From a virus, in the IMG/VR virus record IMGVR_UViG_3300032431_000013, positions 1 to 47,900 of that record: DNA of 47,900 bases; one strand, given 5' to 3'. Below the pieces are notes generated by a model that was not told the origin of the DNA, did no database searches, and saw only the letters and a list, made by a program, of their open reading frames with translations. Positions 23,762 through 33,913 of the stretch are shown in pieces. Position 1 is the stretch's first letter. Each line of letters begins with the position of its first letter. The position numbers and the translations under genes were made by a program.

Positions 23762-26700
23762 CTCGCAAACTACTCTCCCAACCATTCGAAATTGGGCTAG
23801 TTGAAAAATGGCAATGGTCCACGGATGTACTGGTAGGTGTTACCAACATCGAGCAACGCATTGCACGTCGAGTCTACCCTCGCGAAACCATCAACGCTCG
23901 AATTCGGTTCGGGGTTGATGGTCAAAGCGAAAACCCTAGCGAAGTTGCGCTGAATGGTAAAGATGCGATTGTTAGATCGATTCGCGACTTGGCGCTCTCC
24001 GAAAATGAACTGACTTTGCCTATGTGGCAATACAGCGATCAACCCGCAATCGGAAGTTGGACTGTAAGCACGTCAACTCTCTCGTTTACGATGGCGGGTC
24101 TAACGCCATTTTTTGGGTTTGCTGGCGAAGGCGCCTTAGTTCAATTTGGCGATTCTTGGTTTCGAGGAACCATTCTTGCCTACAATACTGGGACGCGAGT
24201 CGGCTCTATAATATTTGCGACTGCCACAGGTGCAAGCATTTTGGGCTTGCGGTTGATTGTGCCGCTTCGGGACGCCCTTGCTAATTCAATGGGTCAGACG
24301 CAAGGGCGAGCAAGTGATTTTGCCTCAGTCAGCATTTCGGCAACGCTTAGCGCGGGAGCAAATCGCAATTCTGTTTCAGGTTTAGATGGCTCACTATACA
24401 CAAATCCGATCGCTGGTTTTTCATACCCTATTCTTTTACCTCGGATTCAGACTAGCGATCTTGATTTACGAATTGACCACGGTACGCAAACGGTTGACAA
24501 CATAACCGCCTTCCCCTTCTACAACACACAATGGGCCCAGCCTAAATATTCATTCAAGATCAAAGACGTTGTAAATCGTTACGATCGCTCGGATGATTGG
24601 GCCGACTGGAAGACGCTTCTTCAAAACCTCAGGGGCTCGCAGAGTGTCTTTTTCGTACCCACACGAAGGAGTGACTTTGCTATTAGCTCCGTCCCGTCCG
24701 CATCGTCGATCATCCTCCTAGGTCGTCAATTTTTCGACTTGTGGAATGAAACGAACCTAAAAGCAATAGCTCTCGATAACGGAGTCGATTTGATTCGAAT
24801 CCGCCAAGTCGTTTTTTGCGAATTGGACGACAACGGAAATAGTTCGTGCCAACTCGAAAGTACTACCGGGCTATCAATTCTGCCAATTCAAGTTTCGATT
24901 GCCTTTCCCTGCCGCATTAGTGGCGACGAAGTTACGCTAACCCACGACTCAAACACGACTACTATTGAATTTGGGGTCGAAACAGTTCACTTCACATTCA
25001 CCCCACAACTCCTGTCGACCCCCCTTGTTGAGTTGCGAACGGATGACCTAACCGCGTCGATAATTTCAAGCGAGTTTGACACCTTAACCAATACCGGATC
25101 GTTAGGTGGTACTTTCAACGCACCTGCATCTGCAAATCGACCGTTGGTTTCATACTGGCGTTCACGAAGAAGTGCTGACTTTCTAGCCGACGATGCAATA
25201 CAGACAAGCCTAGCTGTCAGCAATTTCAATTTCCTAATTGCTGACAATTCAAACTATACCCTAGTGGTCCGCTTCGAAGTAATTTCGAACGACGGGTCTA
25301 CTGATAGATTTTTAGTCTCTTCGACCACAAGCCCATTTCTACGGATCAAACTCAACCCTAATAATTCTATAACCGTAGACCGTAGAGGTCGTGTTTTCAC
25401 AAGCGCAGTCGGTTTGGTTGAAGTCGGTGGACGTTACACTTTGGTACTCGGAGTTACTCCTACCGCAGATCGTCTGTACCTTTCGGGCCCCATAACCAAA
25501 AACGTACAGATTGGTATTTCCACGGCCACCGTTGGAGCTAACGTTGCGATGGGTAGCGCGTTTGGATTTGGACGAACCACTTCATTCAACGCACGATCGC
25601 GAGTGTCGCATGCGATCGTGTATCCAACCGTGCTTTCGCTAACTCAACGTGAATATATCCGGGGCGTTCTCGAAACGCTTTGGCCAGATCGTGATCCTGT
25701 ACTTTTCCAATACATGGCCGACGATCCGCTAGCTGTGTTTTCGTCGAGCGAATTTAACTCGATTCCTGCAACTGGTGAATACTCGGGGACGATGCTCGCC
25801 CAATCGACCGGCCTGCAAGACGAGCCGAACCTGACAAGCCTCAATTCCAAACGCTCGCCACTATTTACGGGTGGGGAGTTTGACCCCAAAAAGGCCGCGA
25901 GTTCGGTCCCCTTTCTTTGGGCAAGTGCTGATAGAGGGGTTGTCTATTCGGGGCTTGGTCTAAATATCGGAGTTGGTTTGCAGGAAATGACGATTGCCGG
26001 AACGGGCAACGCGGACTTCCCACACATTCAAGCGCGATCTGTAGACGGGGGTGAAGTTGGATTCGCGTTCGTTCAGTTTTCCGTCGATGCTGGCGCTACG
26101 TGGCTACCTAGCGTGCAATCGGCAGTGAGCATGACGGTTGGACCATTCGCCGTAGGGTTGACCGCTGGCGTGACTTTGAGTGCAGGGGCGATTTGGTCTG
26201 CAAGAGCCCAAACTATCAACGATCAAACGAATCAGGCAAATAACCTGGTCAAGCAAAATAGCGGCTTTGCTCTATGGTCTACGTATCGCGCCGGAAGATT
26301 GGCATTTTTGCCGACTGCCGTTGCATATTTCGGACGATCGCTTTTGACCAACTCACGAGCCGTTAGTGGGCCAATGACGATGGTCTTGGTTGGAAACTTT
26401 GGTGCTTCGCCAGCTAGCAAAATTCTAACAGGCGGTGTCAATTTCATGCGAGATATCCGCACGGATAGCGGTTCCTTGCTTGGGCTTGTTTCAACTGTTG
26501 TGGCAACTTTAGTAAGTGCTGTTACTGCAAATAAAGACTTTATTATTATCGGCTCTTGGAATGGTGTAACTTCGACGTTGCGCGTAATTCAGGACGGTTT
26601 GAGCGATTTATCAGGAACCGTAAATCCAGGTGACCCAGCCGGATTAGCTTTAACCCAACTCGCTTGGGGCGCCCATATGACTGGTGTAAATCCAGCACTT

Positions 26701-27411
26701 GGTTACAAGATGGCAGCTATTTACGCTGGCGACGGTTTGATCAACGCGGCCGACCTCGAATATTTAACCGAAGGATTCAAGCTTGAATATGAATTCACTT
26801 CTAATTTTGCTAGCGATTATATCGACGCTTCTCTTTTGGGCGGAAACTCGCAACTAACATTTCTGCACAACAATACGCAAAACTATCAGATTAGTTTTGC
26901 GCTCGCCATTGGCAATCTGTTACCAACGGCCCAACCTACCGTTACCCTATTCGAAGCTGTAACTAGCGGCGGATTTGGTGTTAGGTGTACCGCAACGTTT
27001 GGTAATGGTTCGGTTAACGCTTCACTTTCGTTTTCAATTCTCGGCACAGGCTCGCCATTTACGACCATTGTTGATCTAGGCAAGCCTGGACCTGGCTATT
27101 CGGCAGTAGTTGAAATCAAATTTACTAGCGGTGGATCAAGTCAAGTTGTCGCTGTGGTTGACGATATGTCGCAAGCTGCAAGTCTTGCAGGCGCAATGAG
27201 CTACAGCGTGACCGCCCAGGGCAACCCCCTTCGTGTGGGCAAGGGTCGCGGGTTTGCGATTCCGGAAATGATCATTCGAAGTGATTTCACGTCCCAATCG
27301 TTGTACCTTCGGGACAAATGGTTCCCCAAACTTTGGGGGAATGCGCTCATGGGTCTAGGCCCAACCAACCCAGCGCTAACCAACCCCGAAAACTACGCAC
27401 TAACAAGTTGA
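23758..27411 (+). CDS. Distal tail protein fused to duplicated lectin-like domains
   Basis: 1217 residues. The N-terminal part (about 1-420; WQWSTDVL, NIEQRIARRVYPRET) resembles siphovirus distal tail proteins. It is followed by two related modules, beginning near residues 430 and 655, which share 'SSEFDTLTNTGSLGGTF' and 'SSEFNSIPATGEYSGTM' and then beta-rich, concanavalin/LamG-like sequence ending in a helix. A third beta-rich part closes the protein (about 1010-1217). The additions probably bind surface sugars and help host recognition. Such a large fused distal protein is unusual. Confidence 0.65.
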   Translation: MTRKLLSQPFEIGLVEKWQWSTDVLVGVTNIEQRIARRVYPRETINARIRFGVDGQSENPSEVALNGKDAIVRSIRDLALSENELTLPMWQYSDQPAIGSWTVSTSTLSFTMAGLTPFFGFAGEGALVQFGDSWFRGTILAYNTGTRVGSIIFATATGASILGLRLIVPLRDALANSMGQTQGRASDFASVSISATLSAGANRNSVSGLDGSLYTNPIAGFSYPILLPRIQTSDLDLRIDHGTQTVDNITAFPFYNTQWAQPKYSFKIKDVVNRYDRSDDWADWKTLLQNLRGSQSVFFVPTRRSDFAISSVPSASSIILLGRQFFDLWNETNLKAIALDNGVDLIRIRQVVFCELDDNGNSSCQLESTTGLSILPIQVSIAFPCRISGDEVTLTHDSNTTTIEFGVETVHFTFTPQLLSTPLVELRTDDLTASIISSEFDTLTNTGSLGGTFNAPASANRPLVSYWRSRRSADFLADDAIQTSLAVSNFNFLIADNSNYTLVVRFEVISNDGSTDRFLVSSTTSPFLRIKLNPNNSITVDRRGRVFTSAVGLVEVGGRYTLVLGVTPTADRLYLSGPITKNVQIGISTATVGANVAMGSAFGFGRTTSFNARSRVSHAIVYPTVLSLTQREYIRGVLETLWPDRDPVLFQYMADDPLAVFSSSEFNSIPATGEYSGTMLAQSTGLQDEPNLTSLNSKRSPLFTGGEFDPKKAASSVPFLWASADRGVVYSGLGLNIGVGLQEMTIAGTGNADFPHIQARSVDGGEVGFAFVQFSVDAGATWLPSVQSAVSMTVGPFAVGLTAGVTLSAGAIWSARAQTINDQTNQANNLVKQNSGFALWSTYRAGRLAFLPTAVAYFGRSLLTNSRAVSGPMTMVLVGNFGASPASKILTGGVNFMRDIRTDSGSLLGLVSTVVATLVSAVTANKDFIIIGSWNGVTSTLRVIQDGLSDLSGTVNPGDPAGLALTQLAWGAHMTGVNPALGYKMAAIYAGDGLINAADLEYLTEGFKLEYEFTSNFASDYIDASLLGGNSQLTFLHNNTQNYQISFALAIGNLLPTAQPTVTLFEAVTSGGFGVRCTATFGNGSVNASLSFSILGTGSPFTTIVDLGKPGPGYSAVVEIKFTSGGSSQVVAVVDDMSQAASLAGAMSYSVTAQGNPLRVGKGRGFAIPEMIIRSDFTSQSLYLRDKWFPKLWGNALMGLGPTNPALTNPENYALTS

Positions 27412-27415
27412 TATT

Positions 27416-28177
27416 ATGCCAATTTCAGCATTTAGCGAAATCATCGAGAGTGTTTTCCGGTACGTCAACACGGGCCCGAACTGGCGCTTGAAAAATACAG
27501 TAGGCGACACGAAAGTAGTCGATGGGGTCGACATTGCGGGGCCTATCCCGCTTGCGACGCTTGCACTACCCATCCCCCTGACGTCGCTGGCGACGCAAGC
27601 CGCATTCAGCCTCATTGCCAACCTCACGGGCAGCACGGCTCTCCCCACCGCCACCCTTGCCGGTACCGATGGCCACGTTTTGAGGCGCCTTGCAGGGGCG
27701 CTAGCCTTTGGTCTACTTGACTCGACTTCGTTTGCCGACGAAGTGATCACACCCAACAAGAGGGCGCAAATCCTCCGAACGTATACATTAACCGCTTCAG
27801 CACTGGCTTCCGCAGCAACCATTACAATTGCAGCGGTTGAGACTTCGGGGACATGGGCAGCCGTTGCTAGCAATCGTCAACAAGTACCTGAGGCTGGGCT
27901 GTATGAAATTACTGTGTACGCACAAGCAACTAATACTAATACTGGCGCTAGAGTTTATTCCGGCATACAGGTTACCAGAAATGCAATTAACCAGTTTGCC
28001 AACGAAGGTACTAGGTTTAGTACCGCAGCAATTGACTCAATACCGATAGTTGGTTCGTGTTTCGTTCGCATTACAACCCCAGCTTCCGAGTTGATTGATT
28101 TTCGAACCGTGCTTAGTGCTGGAACAGTCACATTTGATAGCAGTTCTCGTGCTGTTATTCGCAAGGTTGCCAAGTGA
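27416..28177 (+). CDS. Tail fibre-like protein with jelly-roll C-terminus
   Basis: 253 residues. A middle segment 'GTDGHVLRRLAGALAFGLLD' is common in phage fibre proteins. The C-terminal about 110 residues (VPEAGLYEITVYAQ, then SGIQVTRNAINQF and VGSCFVRITTPASELIDF) resemble a C1q/TNF-type trimeric jelly roll. It is probably a trimeric appendage on the tail tip. It starts four bases after the distal tail gene. Host-binding is inferred from fold and place. Confidence 0.6.
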   Translation: MPISAFSEIIESVFRYVNTGPNWRLKNTVGDTKVVDGVDIAGPIPLATLALPIPLTSLATQAAFSLIANLTGSTALPTATLAGTDGHVLRRLAGALAFGLLDSTSFADEVITPNKRAQILRTYTLTASALASAATITIAAVETSGTWAAVASNRQQVPEAGLYEITVYAQATNTNTGARVYSGIQVTRNAINQFANEGTRFSTAAIDSIPIVGSCFVRITTPASELIDFRTVLSAGTVTFDSSSRAVIRKVAK

Positions 28178-29067
28178 GCGAATATGGCTCAACTAGCGTT
28201 CCTGTGGAAGTTTACTTTTTCGAGATTGCAGGAATTGGCGTTCGACTTTACACAAGCGACAATGTTCCACAACTAGCCCAAACTATCAATTATCAACCGT
28301 TACCGGGTTTAAAGTCTTCAAAAATCCCAGTTCCAACGAATTCGGAAGCGGTTGATATCACGATCCAGATTCCCGCCTCACACAGCTTGACACGACTTGT
28401 CGGTTTATTTAGCACCCCCGCACAAGTCAAGGTGACACTAAAGCGCTATCAACGAACCGACATGAACACCCCCGTCCTGACTTGGGTGGGGATCATGAAA
28501 ACAGCCAGCGTCAAAGGTGGGCTTTGCACAATGCAGTTCCCATCGGCAATGGCTACCAACTTTGGGATTTCAATCCCAAAAGAGGCGATTCAAAGCCCCT
28601 GCAATTGGACGCTTTTCGACTCACGTTGCAAGTTATCCAACGCTGCATTTCGGATCACAGCAATGGGCTCTAACATTGCCTACAATGAGCCTTACGGTCA
28701 GCAACTTGGACGAAACTACGTATTGCGCGGAACTTTCGCGAGCAATCCGTATAACTTAGAAACGCTAAAGGGCGGAACTATTCGGGTTACGACGGGCGGT
28801 AGATCTGAAACGAGAACTATAAATGCTGTTTTCAAAAATAACGGTTCACTTGGCTACAGCCTTGAATTCCCCTCGATCATACAGCTGAACGAACAATTGA
28901 GCGCTTGGACAGATACTAGTTCGGTGGAAGTTTTGCCAGGTTGTGACAACTCCCTGGAAACTTGCAAAAAATACATCAATGTTCGAAACCACGGCGGATT
29001 CCCGCTAGTGCCCACAGAGAAGATGAACCCTTTTCGAGTCGATATGTCGAGAGTAGGTAAAAAATGA
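28174..29067 (+). CDS. Baseplate hub/tail tip protein (DUF2163, BR0599-like)
   Basis: 297 residues. 'CNWTLFDSRCKLSNAAF' (about residues 148-164) and 'VLPGCDNSLETCKKYINVRN' (about 250-269), followed by GGFP, are hallmarks of the DUF2163/BR0599 family, with conserved Cys residues that may bind metal. In siphoviruses these lie between distal tail and J-like proteins at the tail tip. ATGA overlaps at both ends. Confidence 0.82.
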   Translation: MSEYGSTSVPVEVYFFEIAGIGVRLYTSDNVPQLAQTINYQPLPGLKSSKIPVPTNSEAVDITIQIPASHSLTRLVGLFSTPAQVKVTLKRYQRTDMNTPVLTWVGIMKTASVKGGLCTMQFPSAMATNFGISIPKEAIQSPCNWTLFDSRCKLSNAAFRITAMGSNIAYNEPYGQQLGRNYVLRGTFASNPYNLETLKGGTIRVTTGGRSETRTINAVFKNNGSLGYSLEFPSIIQLNEQLSAWTDTSSVEVLPGCDNSLETCKKYINVRNHGGFPLVPTEKMNPFRVDMSRVGKK

Positions 29068-32039
29068 TTTGGGCTATTGTTATCATTGCTGCGGTAGCCA
29101 TTGGTGCCCTAACAACGGCGCTATTCGGGGCGTTCAAGAAGGCCCCTGGTGAGACGCAAGAGGGGTCTTTGACGGGCCCTAGGTCCAGTTTTGGCGACGC
29201 TATCCCCATCATTATCGGGACGATGCAAGTTGACTCGCCTATCACCATTGCCGCGACTTGTTTTTTTGGATCTAAGGTTTTGAGCGGAGATCCAGACACT
29301 TGGGACGGGCAAATCATCGATCCTGATATCGTCAACGAGCCTTCATATTACCCAGCACAGAAGGCCGCTATCCAATACGCGGGAGCGCTTGATATTGTTC
29401 TCAGTCAACGACTTTTCAAAAACAACGCCCCGTTGTCTACCCTGAGACTCCGCAAGATTTGGTATGGTGACAACCTATTGTGGAGTGGCGAAAACTGGGC
29501 AACCCCCCTAACATATTCCAGCGACTTGCTTTCAGCCGACCCAAATGTATTGGGTCCCGATAATGGCCTTAATTATCCAGGGGGTGTGACCGATACGGGT
29601 AACGCTGGGCCCAAGGCTTGGTATTTCGGCGGATATGAAACCCAGACAACAGAAGGCGAAGCGACTAGTCTGATCGGCGCGTATTTGTTCGGAGTAGGGT
29701 ATCCTGGGTACAACGGAACTCGATACACTAAATCACAAGGTCTCGACCGCATTCGATTTTATTGCGGAAACGGAAACGAGGAAATGAATCCGTTTTTTCT
29801 CAGTCAAGCTGGCCCCCTTTTGGGTTCGGGTGATTATCCCGCATACTCGAATCTTGCGCGATTGGTTTTCTCTAACTTCTTTTTCGGTCTTGGGCCAAGC
29901 ATTCGCCCCATAACCGCGGAAATAACTCAGAGTTGCCCTGCTGCGGAAATTGGCGATGTGTCGGGCCTCATGCAAAACGGGCGCGATGTTAACCCCGTTT
30001 CGTTCCTCTATCAGTTACTGACAAATACACAGCTAGGTGGGTCGCCAAAAGTGCCAGCGATTGATCTTGCTGATTGGTCAATCGCTCGTGCGGCGGTTGC
30101 GGCGGATGGTTTGGGCCTTTCGTACCGCATGCAATCGCGCGTTAAACTTAGCAGCGTTATCGACCAAGTTTTGCAACATATTGATGGTATTCTCTATCAA
30201 GAGCCAACTTTAGGAACGCTCAAGATTGCACTCAATCGCGACCTACTTCCGAACGCCATCGTTCCGAAGTTCACGGCCGCTGATATGTTAGAGCCACCGG
30301 AAATCGAGAAGACCACTTGGGAGGCAACTGTATCTCAAGCCCGCCTTACATTTTCGATGCGTGGCCTAGCGGCTAACGGAATGACTGCTCAAAACGTAGC
30401 AGTTGCAAAAGATCCGGGGTTAGCTAACGACAATCAAGTCGACACTCTTGACGATCAGATTGACACCGTGTTTGATCCTTTGGTCGCTAATTTACTTGCG
30501 GCTCGAAAGCTCGCGATTGCAAATACGCCGCTTCTCAAAATTACGCAAAAGTTCAAGCGCAGTGCCGATGCTATGGGGTTGCGACCTCTAAGCGCCTTCG
30601 ATTTCGATTATCCGGAATGGGGTATCGTCAAAATCAGATGCCGCGTGGTCTCAATCGATTTTGGCAACCTTGAAGACAACGCCGTTTCGATCGTTGCGAT
30701 CCAAGACAGGTTCGTACCTGCGCCTATTGTTGCGGCACCCAAACCGCCACTCAACATACCTGTAACGCTCCGGCGCCCGGATGTGACGATTGCCAATTAT
30801 CGTATGGAGGCCGCTCCGTATGCTCTGGCGCGTTGCGGCATTCAGGGTGACGCAAGGCGAGTGCTTTCGACGGCAACCATGATTGGTGTTTATGGCGCTC
30901 CTAAAGGTGAGCTTTTCGACCGTTTCATGATGATTGCCAAGCGCCCGTACGTCGGTGCAAATTTTTTCTCTTGGCAATTGAGAGACACAACAGACAACAT
31001 TATTTTAGAGACGAAACTTGTTCCCTACACCAATAGCGGGACACTAGATACAACTATAGCTTCTCAAACTGCGACGACCACTGGTGTTGTCGGAGGATTC
31101 ACAATTTCTGGAATTGACGGTAACGCCATCGCACGAATGACCAGCGGGCTTAAACGCGATGGTCGTAACGTGGTATTGATCGATTCGGAATACCTACTAA
31201 TCGAAACGTTTACAATCCTATCCGCCACTTCCATTTCCGTGACTAATGCCCATCGCATGCTTTGGGATTCACCAAACGCACCAACCGGCCCGAATTGGAT
31301 TCCAGTTCACAACATTGGCGCAACCGTTTGGTTTTTCGATCTCCGTGATCAAGCCGGGATGGCAGCTCGACTTTCAGCACCAATCGCGTCCAATGCGTTT
31401 ACATTGACCGCTGCTTTCCCCTCGCCCTCTGGTCCGTTCGATCGTCCATTTGCAGCTGGGTACGGAACCGCCCGCTATCAAGCGATTTTGGCAAATGCTG
31501 ACTCTTTGAAAAACAACCTAAAGGTAACAGCGTCCGCTGTAGTTTTGGCAGATCGAGCTAACAACCCATACCCGACAAGACGCACGGCAATTGATGGGCC
31601 AAGTAACTTTCCTGATCTATTCGTAACGTTACCTAGTGCATCTAGCACTTTAGATATTGATCTCGAGCCGCCCTCGGGTTATCAACCCGGACTAAACCCA
31701 AGAGAAGGTTTCGATATTTTCCCGTTTGATTCTTCCTTATACATAACTAGTTATGAGGAGGAGATATTTCCTCTTTTGGTAGGTGCTAATTACGCCCCTG
31801 CAACTTGGCTAAAAGACAACTTCAAGGTTTGGTATAGAATACCAGCATTGCCCGCTTTTGCAGCGTTACGCAACGCACCTGCACAGATTGGGTCTGGCGG
31901 TCTATATAGATTCACCTTTCCAACTGGACTTAATTCAAGAACAGTCGAAGTATTTATTGCTAGATCTTTCGATCACCCGTATGGTTATGCAATGCTCGGC
32001 CAAGCGCGTGCAATCACAATGACTTTGAATCGCGTCTAG
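29064..32039 (+). CDS. Central tail tip protein (gpJ-like)
   Basis: 991 residues. The start contains a hydrophobic segment (MIWAIVIIAAVAIGALTTAL), common in this family. Residues about 385-545 (VLQHIDGILYQEPTLGTLKI, then a polymer of beta strands to IDFGNLEDNAVSIVAIQDRF) match the phage tail tip domain of J-type proteins. The C-terminal half is beta-rich and probably exposed. It should be the central hub or host-specificity protein. It is the last gene of the tail operon and its stop overlaps the polymerase stop on the other strand. Confidence 0.8.
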   Translation: MIWAIVIIAAVAIGALTTALFGAFKKAPGETQEGSLTGPRSSFGDAIPIIIGTMQVDSPITIAATCFFGSKVLSGDPDTWDGQIIDPDIVNEPSYYPAQKAAIQYAGALDIVLSQRLFKNNAPLSTLRLRKIWYGDNLLWSGENWATPLTYSSDLLSADPNVLGPDNGLNYPGGVTDTGNAGPKAWYFGGYETQTTEGEATSLIGAYLFGVGYPGYNGTRYTKSQGLDRIRFYCGNGNEEMNPFFLSQAGPLLGSGDYPAYSNLARLVFSNFFFGLGPSIRPITAEITQSCPAAEIGDVSGLMQNGRDVNPVSFLYQLLTNTQLGGSPKVPAIDLADWSIARAAVAADGLGLSYRMQSRVKLSSVIDQVLQHIDGILYQEPTLGTLKIALNRDLLPNAIVPKFTAADMLEPPEIEKTTWEATVSQARLTFSMRGLAANGMTAQNVAVAKDPGLANDNQVDTLDDQIDTVFDPLVANLLAARKLAIANTPLLKITQKFKRSADAMGLRPLSAFDFDYPEWGIVKIRCRVVSIDFGNLEDNAVSIVAIQDRFVPAPIVAAPKPPLNIPVTLRRPDVTIANYRMEAAPYALARCGIQGDARRVLSTATMIGVYGAPKGELFDRFMMIAKRPYVGANFFSWQLRDTTDNIILETKLVPYTNSGTLDTTIASQTATTTGVVGGFTISGIDGNAIARMTSGLKRDGRNVVLIDSEYLLIETFTILSATSISVTNAHRMLWDSPNAPTGPNWIPVHNIGATVWFFDLRDQAGMAARLSAPIASNAFTLTAAFPSPSGPFDRPFAAGYGTARYQAILANADSLKNNLKVTASAVVLADRANNPYPTRRTAIDGPSNFPDLFVTLPSASSTLDIDLEPPSGYQPGLNPREGFDIFPFDSSLYITSYEEEIFPLLVGANYAPATWLKDNFKVWYRIPALPAFAALRNAPAQIGSGGLYRFTFPTGLNSRTVEVFIARSFDHPYGYAMLGQARAITMTLNRV

Positions 32040-33913
32040 CCCGTGACTAGGGTTCTGCGAAAGCGGAACCCTACATCGGTTAGCATTTGCTCGGTCCTTC
32101 GGATGTACTCCCCTAGGTCAACGTCATCTGGCCTGACTAGGGGCAAGCGCATCATGGGTTGACCGTTGTCGGAATCGGCAACGGCGTTTCCGTTTTCAAC
32201 GTAGGTGATTGGGCCAGGACTAGACTTGGACCAATACCACCTAGCGACTCGCCCCAACGACTCGCCGTCCTTTTCAGCGCCACCCTTTACTTTGCGCACG
32301 GTTGCGAATTTGTGAGGCTCGCACTCATCTTCGATCGAGTCGGAAATCGGAATCCGATAATTCAGAAATGCGTGCAACGCCTCAACGCAAACGATAGCGG
32401 TTGGATTCTTGTGGAAACGAAAAATTGAGTTTTCTTTCCACGGGTTCGAAAACGCCCCCTTGGCTTTGACCTCGCCATCCGGTTTGACCGCAACGTAGTT
32501 ATTGACGTCGCGCGCGTAGTAACCTTGGTAGCGCGTCTCCTCGGTGACAAGGGATGTGACCCCCTCCCACCACAAGATCGCGCGTTGGTACGCATCGTCA
32601 AGCCTCTGTGGGCAAAGCATGACGATACCGTCGGTGTTAGCCGAGATCACTTGAATGCCATCTGCCTCTAGTCGCTCAATCAACATGAGCAAATACAGTT
32701 GCCCCGAAAGAGTCACTTGAAGCAAAAGTTGCGGGGCGTAGAGTAGCGACCATTTCGAGCCGAATTTGCCAAACGACCCATTCACAACGATCTTGAGACT
32801 CTCGGACATAGGCTTGTCACCGCGCTTTTTTGCCGCGAGACGATCAGCCAAAATCGAAGCATAAACATCTAAAAATGCTTCGCCGAGTTGACTTGGGAAC
32901 AATCGTTGATTGATGATAATGCTCGGGTAGTAGCTAGCCACATCGCGATCGAGAATGCGCAAACCGTCGCAGTCTTGGTAGCTGACGCGCTCCTCTGTAG
33001 AGTGCAAGCCCCCGGCGCCCATGCGATAAACACCAGAACCGATGCGGATTGGCAAACCTAGCCAATCGGGCGGCATTGGGTTGCCTTGCGCATCGATCTC
33101 AAATGGGTGGGTGGCAAGTTGCGTAAGTCGATTTTGCAAGTCGACCGTTTCAAATTTCACTTCAGGAGGAACACGATAGCAAACTACCTTACCTGCCATT
33201 GTCGGTGGTCGCGGGAGTTTCGAGCCGCGCAGAGTCGCCAACTTTTGCGAAATGACGGATTCTGCGATTTGCGCATCTGACTTAGATCGCAAATCAACTC
33301 CGTACATTTTGCCCATAGTCTCGCGCAATTTAAGTTGCTCTGAAAGTGCATCGGCTAGCATTTGCGTACCAGCCAAATCGTTTCCGCAATAAAGGCGAAC
33401 TGTTGTCATTTGACTACTGGTGAGCTTCGTTCCAGGTTCGAAGGGTAGATCTTGGATCGTCTCCGCATGCATTTGCGACATTCGCATTTTAAGCGAACCG
33501 GTCAGAGGAACCACTTCCTGAAGATCGATATGGTTGAATTGATCTGGTATTTTCAACTTCCAATGATTTTCGAAATCCCAACGTCGAAGATTGCCCACAA
33601 TGATCGATTGGCTCATTTCATAGATCGTTGCGCAGCTGGCACCTTGCAAGATTCCGGCTGTGATCAGCAAATCATATCCGCTCGAATTGAATCCTGTTAA
33701 ACGAAACCGGTACAGAATCCAACTGAGTTTTGCTAAATCAATACGCTCATCTTCGCGCTGTTCTAGTATTACGATCTTGCCCGATAGCTTATGTCGAAAG
33801 GCAACCATGACGAAGTTTGGAAACACTTCGATATCAAAAACGAAGTCGTCACCTACAGGACATGCAGCTAACTCCCCATCGGTCATCAAATTAAGCATCG
33901 TCAATTGTCCCAT
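32036..33913 (-). CDS. Family B-type DNA polymerase with 3'-5' exonuclease
   Basis: 625 residues from ATG 33913 (TTG 33919 and ATG 33898 are alternatives). Exonuclease motifs: DIE (27-29), 'GFNSSGYDLL' (74-83) and 'YCGNDLAGTQ' (175-184). Polymerase motif A is 'DRDVASYYPSII' (322-333), motif B 'KIVVNGSFGKFG' (374-385), motif C 'SANTDGIV' (424-431). Motif C has NTD instead of DTD; the catalytic second Asp is kept. At about 625 residues it is short for family B and lacks a clear uracil-reading N-terminal domain. It copies the phage genome, probably with the primase/helicase at 39537. Confidence 0.9.
   Translation of the reverse strand: MGQLTMLNLMTDGELAACPVGDDFVFDIEVFPNFVMVAFRHKLSGKIVILEQREDERIDLAKLSWILYRFRLTGFNSSGYDLLITAGILQGASCATIYEMSQSIIVGNLRRWDFENHWKLKIPDQFNHIDLQEVVPLTGSLKMRMSQMHAETIQDLPFEPGTKLTSSQMTTVRLYCGNDLAGTQMLADALSEQLKLRETMGKMYGVDLRSKSDAQIAESVISQKLATLRGSKLPRPPTMAGKVVCYRVPPEVKFETVDLQNRLTQLATHPFEIDAQGNPMPPDWLGLPIRIGSGVYRMGAGGLHSTEERVSYQDCDGLRILDRDVASYYPSIIINQRLFPSQLGEAFLDVYASILADRLAAKKRGDKPMSESLKIVVNGSFGKFGSKWSLLYAPQLLLQVTLSGQLYLLMLIERLEADGIQVISANTDGIVMLCPQRLDDAYQRAILWWEGVTSLVTEETRYQGYYARDVNNYVAVKPDGEVKAKGAFSNPWKENSIFRFHKNPTAIVCVEALHAFLNYRIPISDSIEDECEPHKFATVRKVKGGAEKDGESLGRVARWYWSKSSPGPITYVENGNAVADSDNGQPMMRLPLVRPDDVDLGEYIRRTEQMLTDVGFRFRRTLVTG
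32048..32073. terminator. GAAA-loop hairpin at the convergent junction
   Basis: TAGGGTTCTGC (32048-32058) pairs with GCGGAACCCTA (32063-32073), ten standard pairs and one G-U, around a GAAA tetraloop. No T run follows. It lies inside the C-terminal codons of the polymerase gene. It may stop or protect rightward tail transcripts, since the two operons leave no free space between them. Confidence 0.5.
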
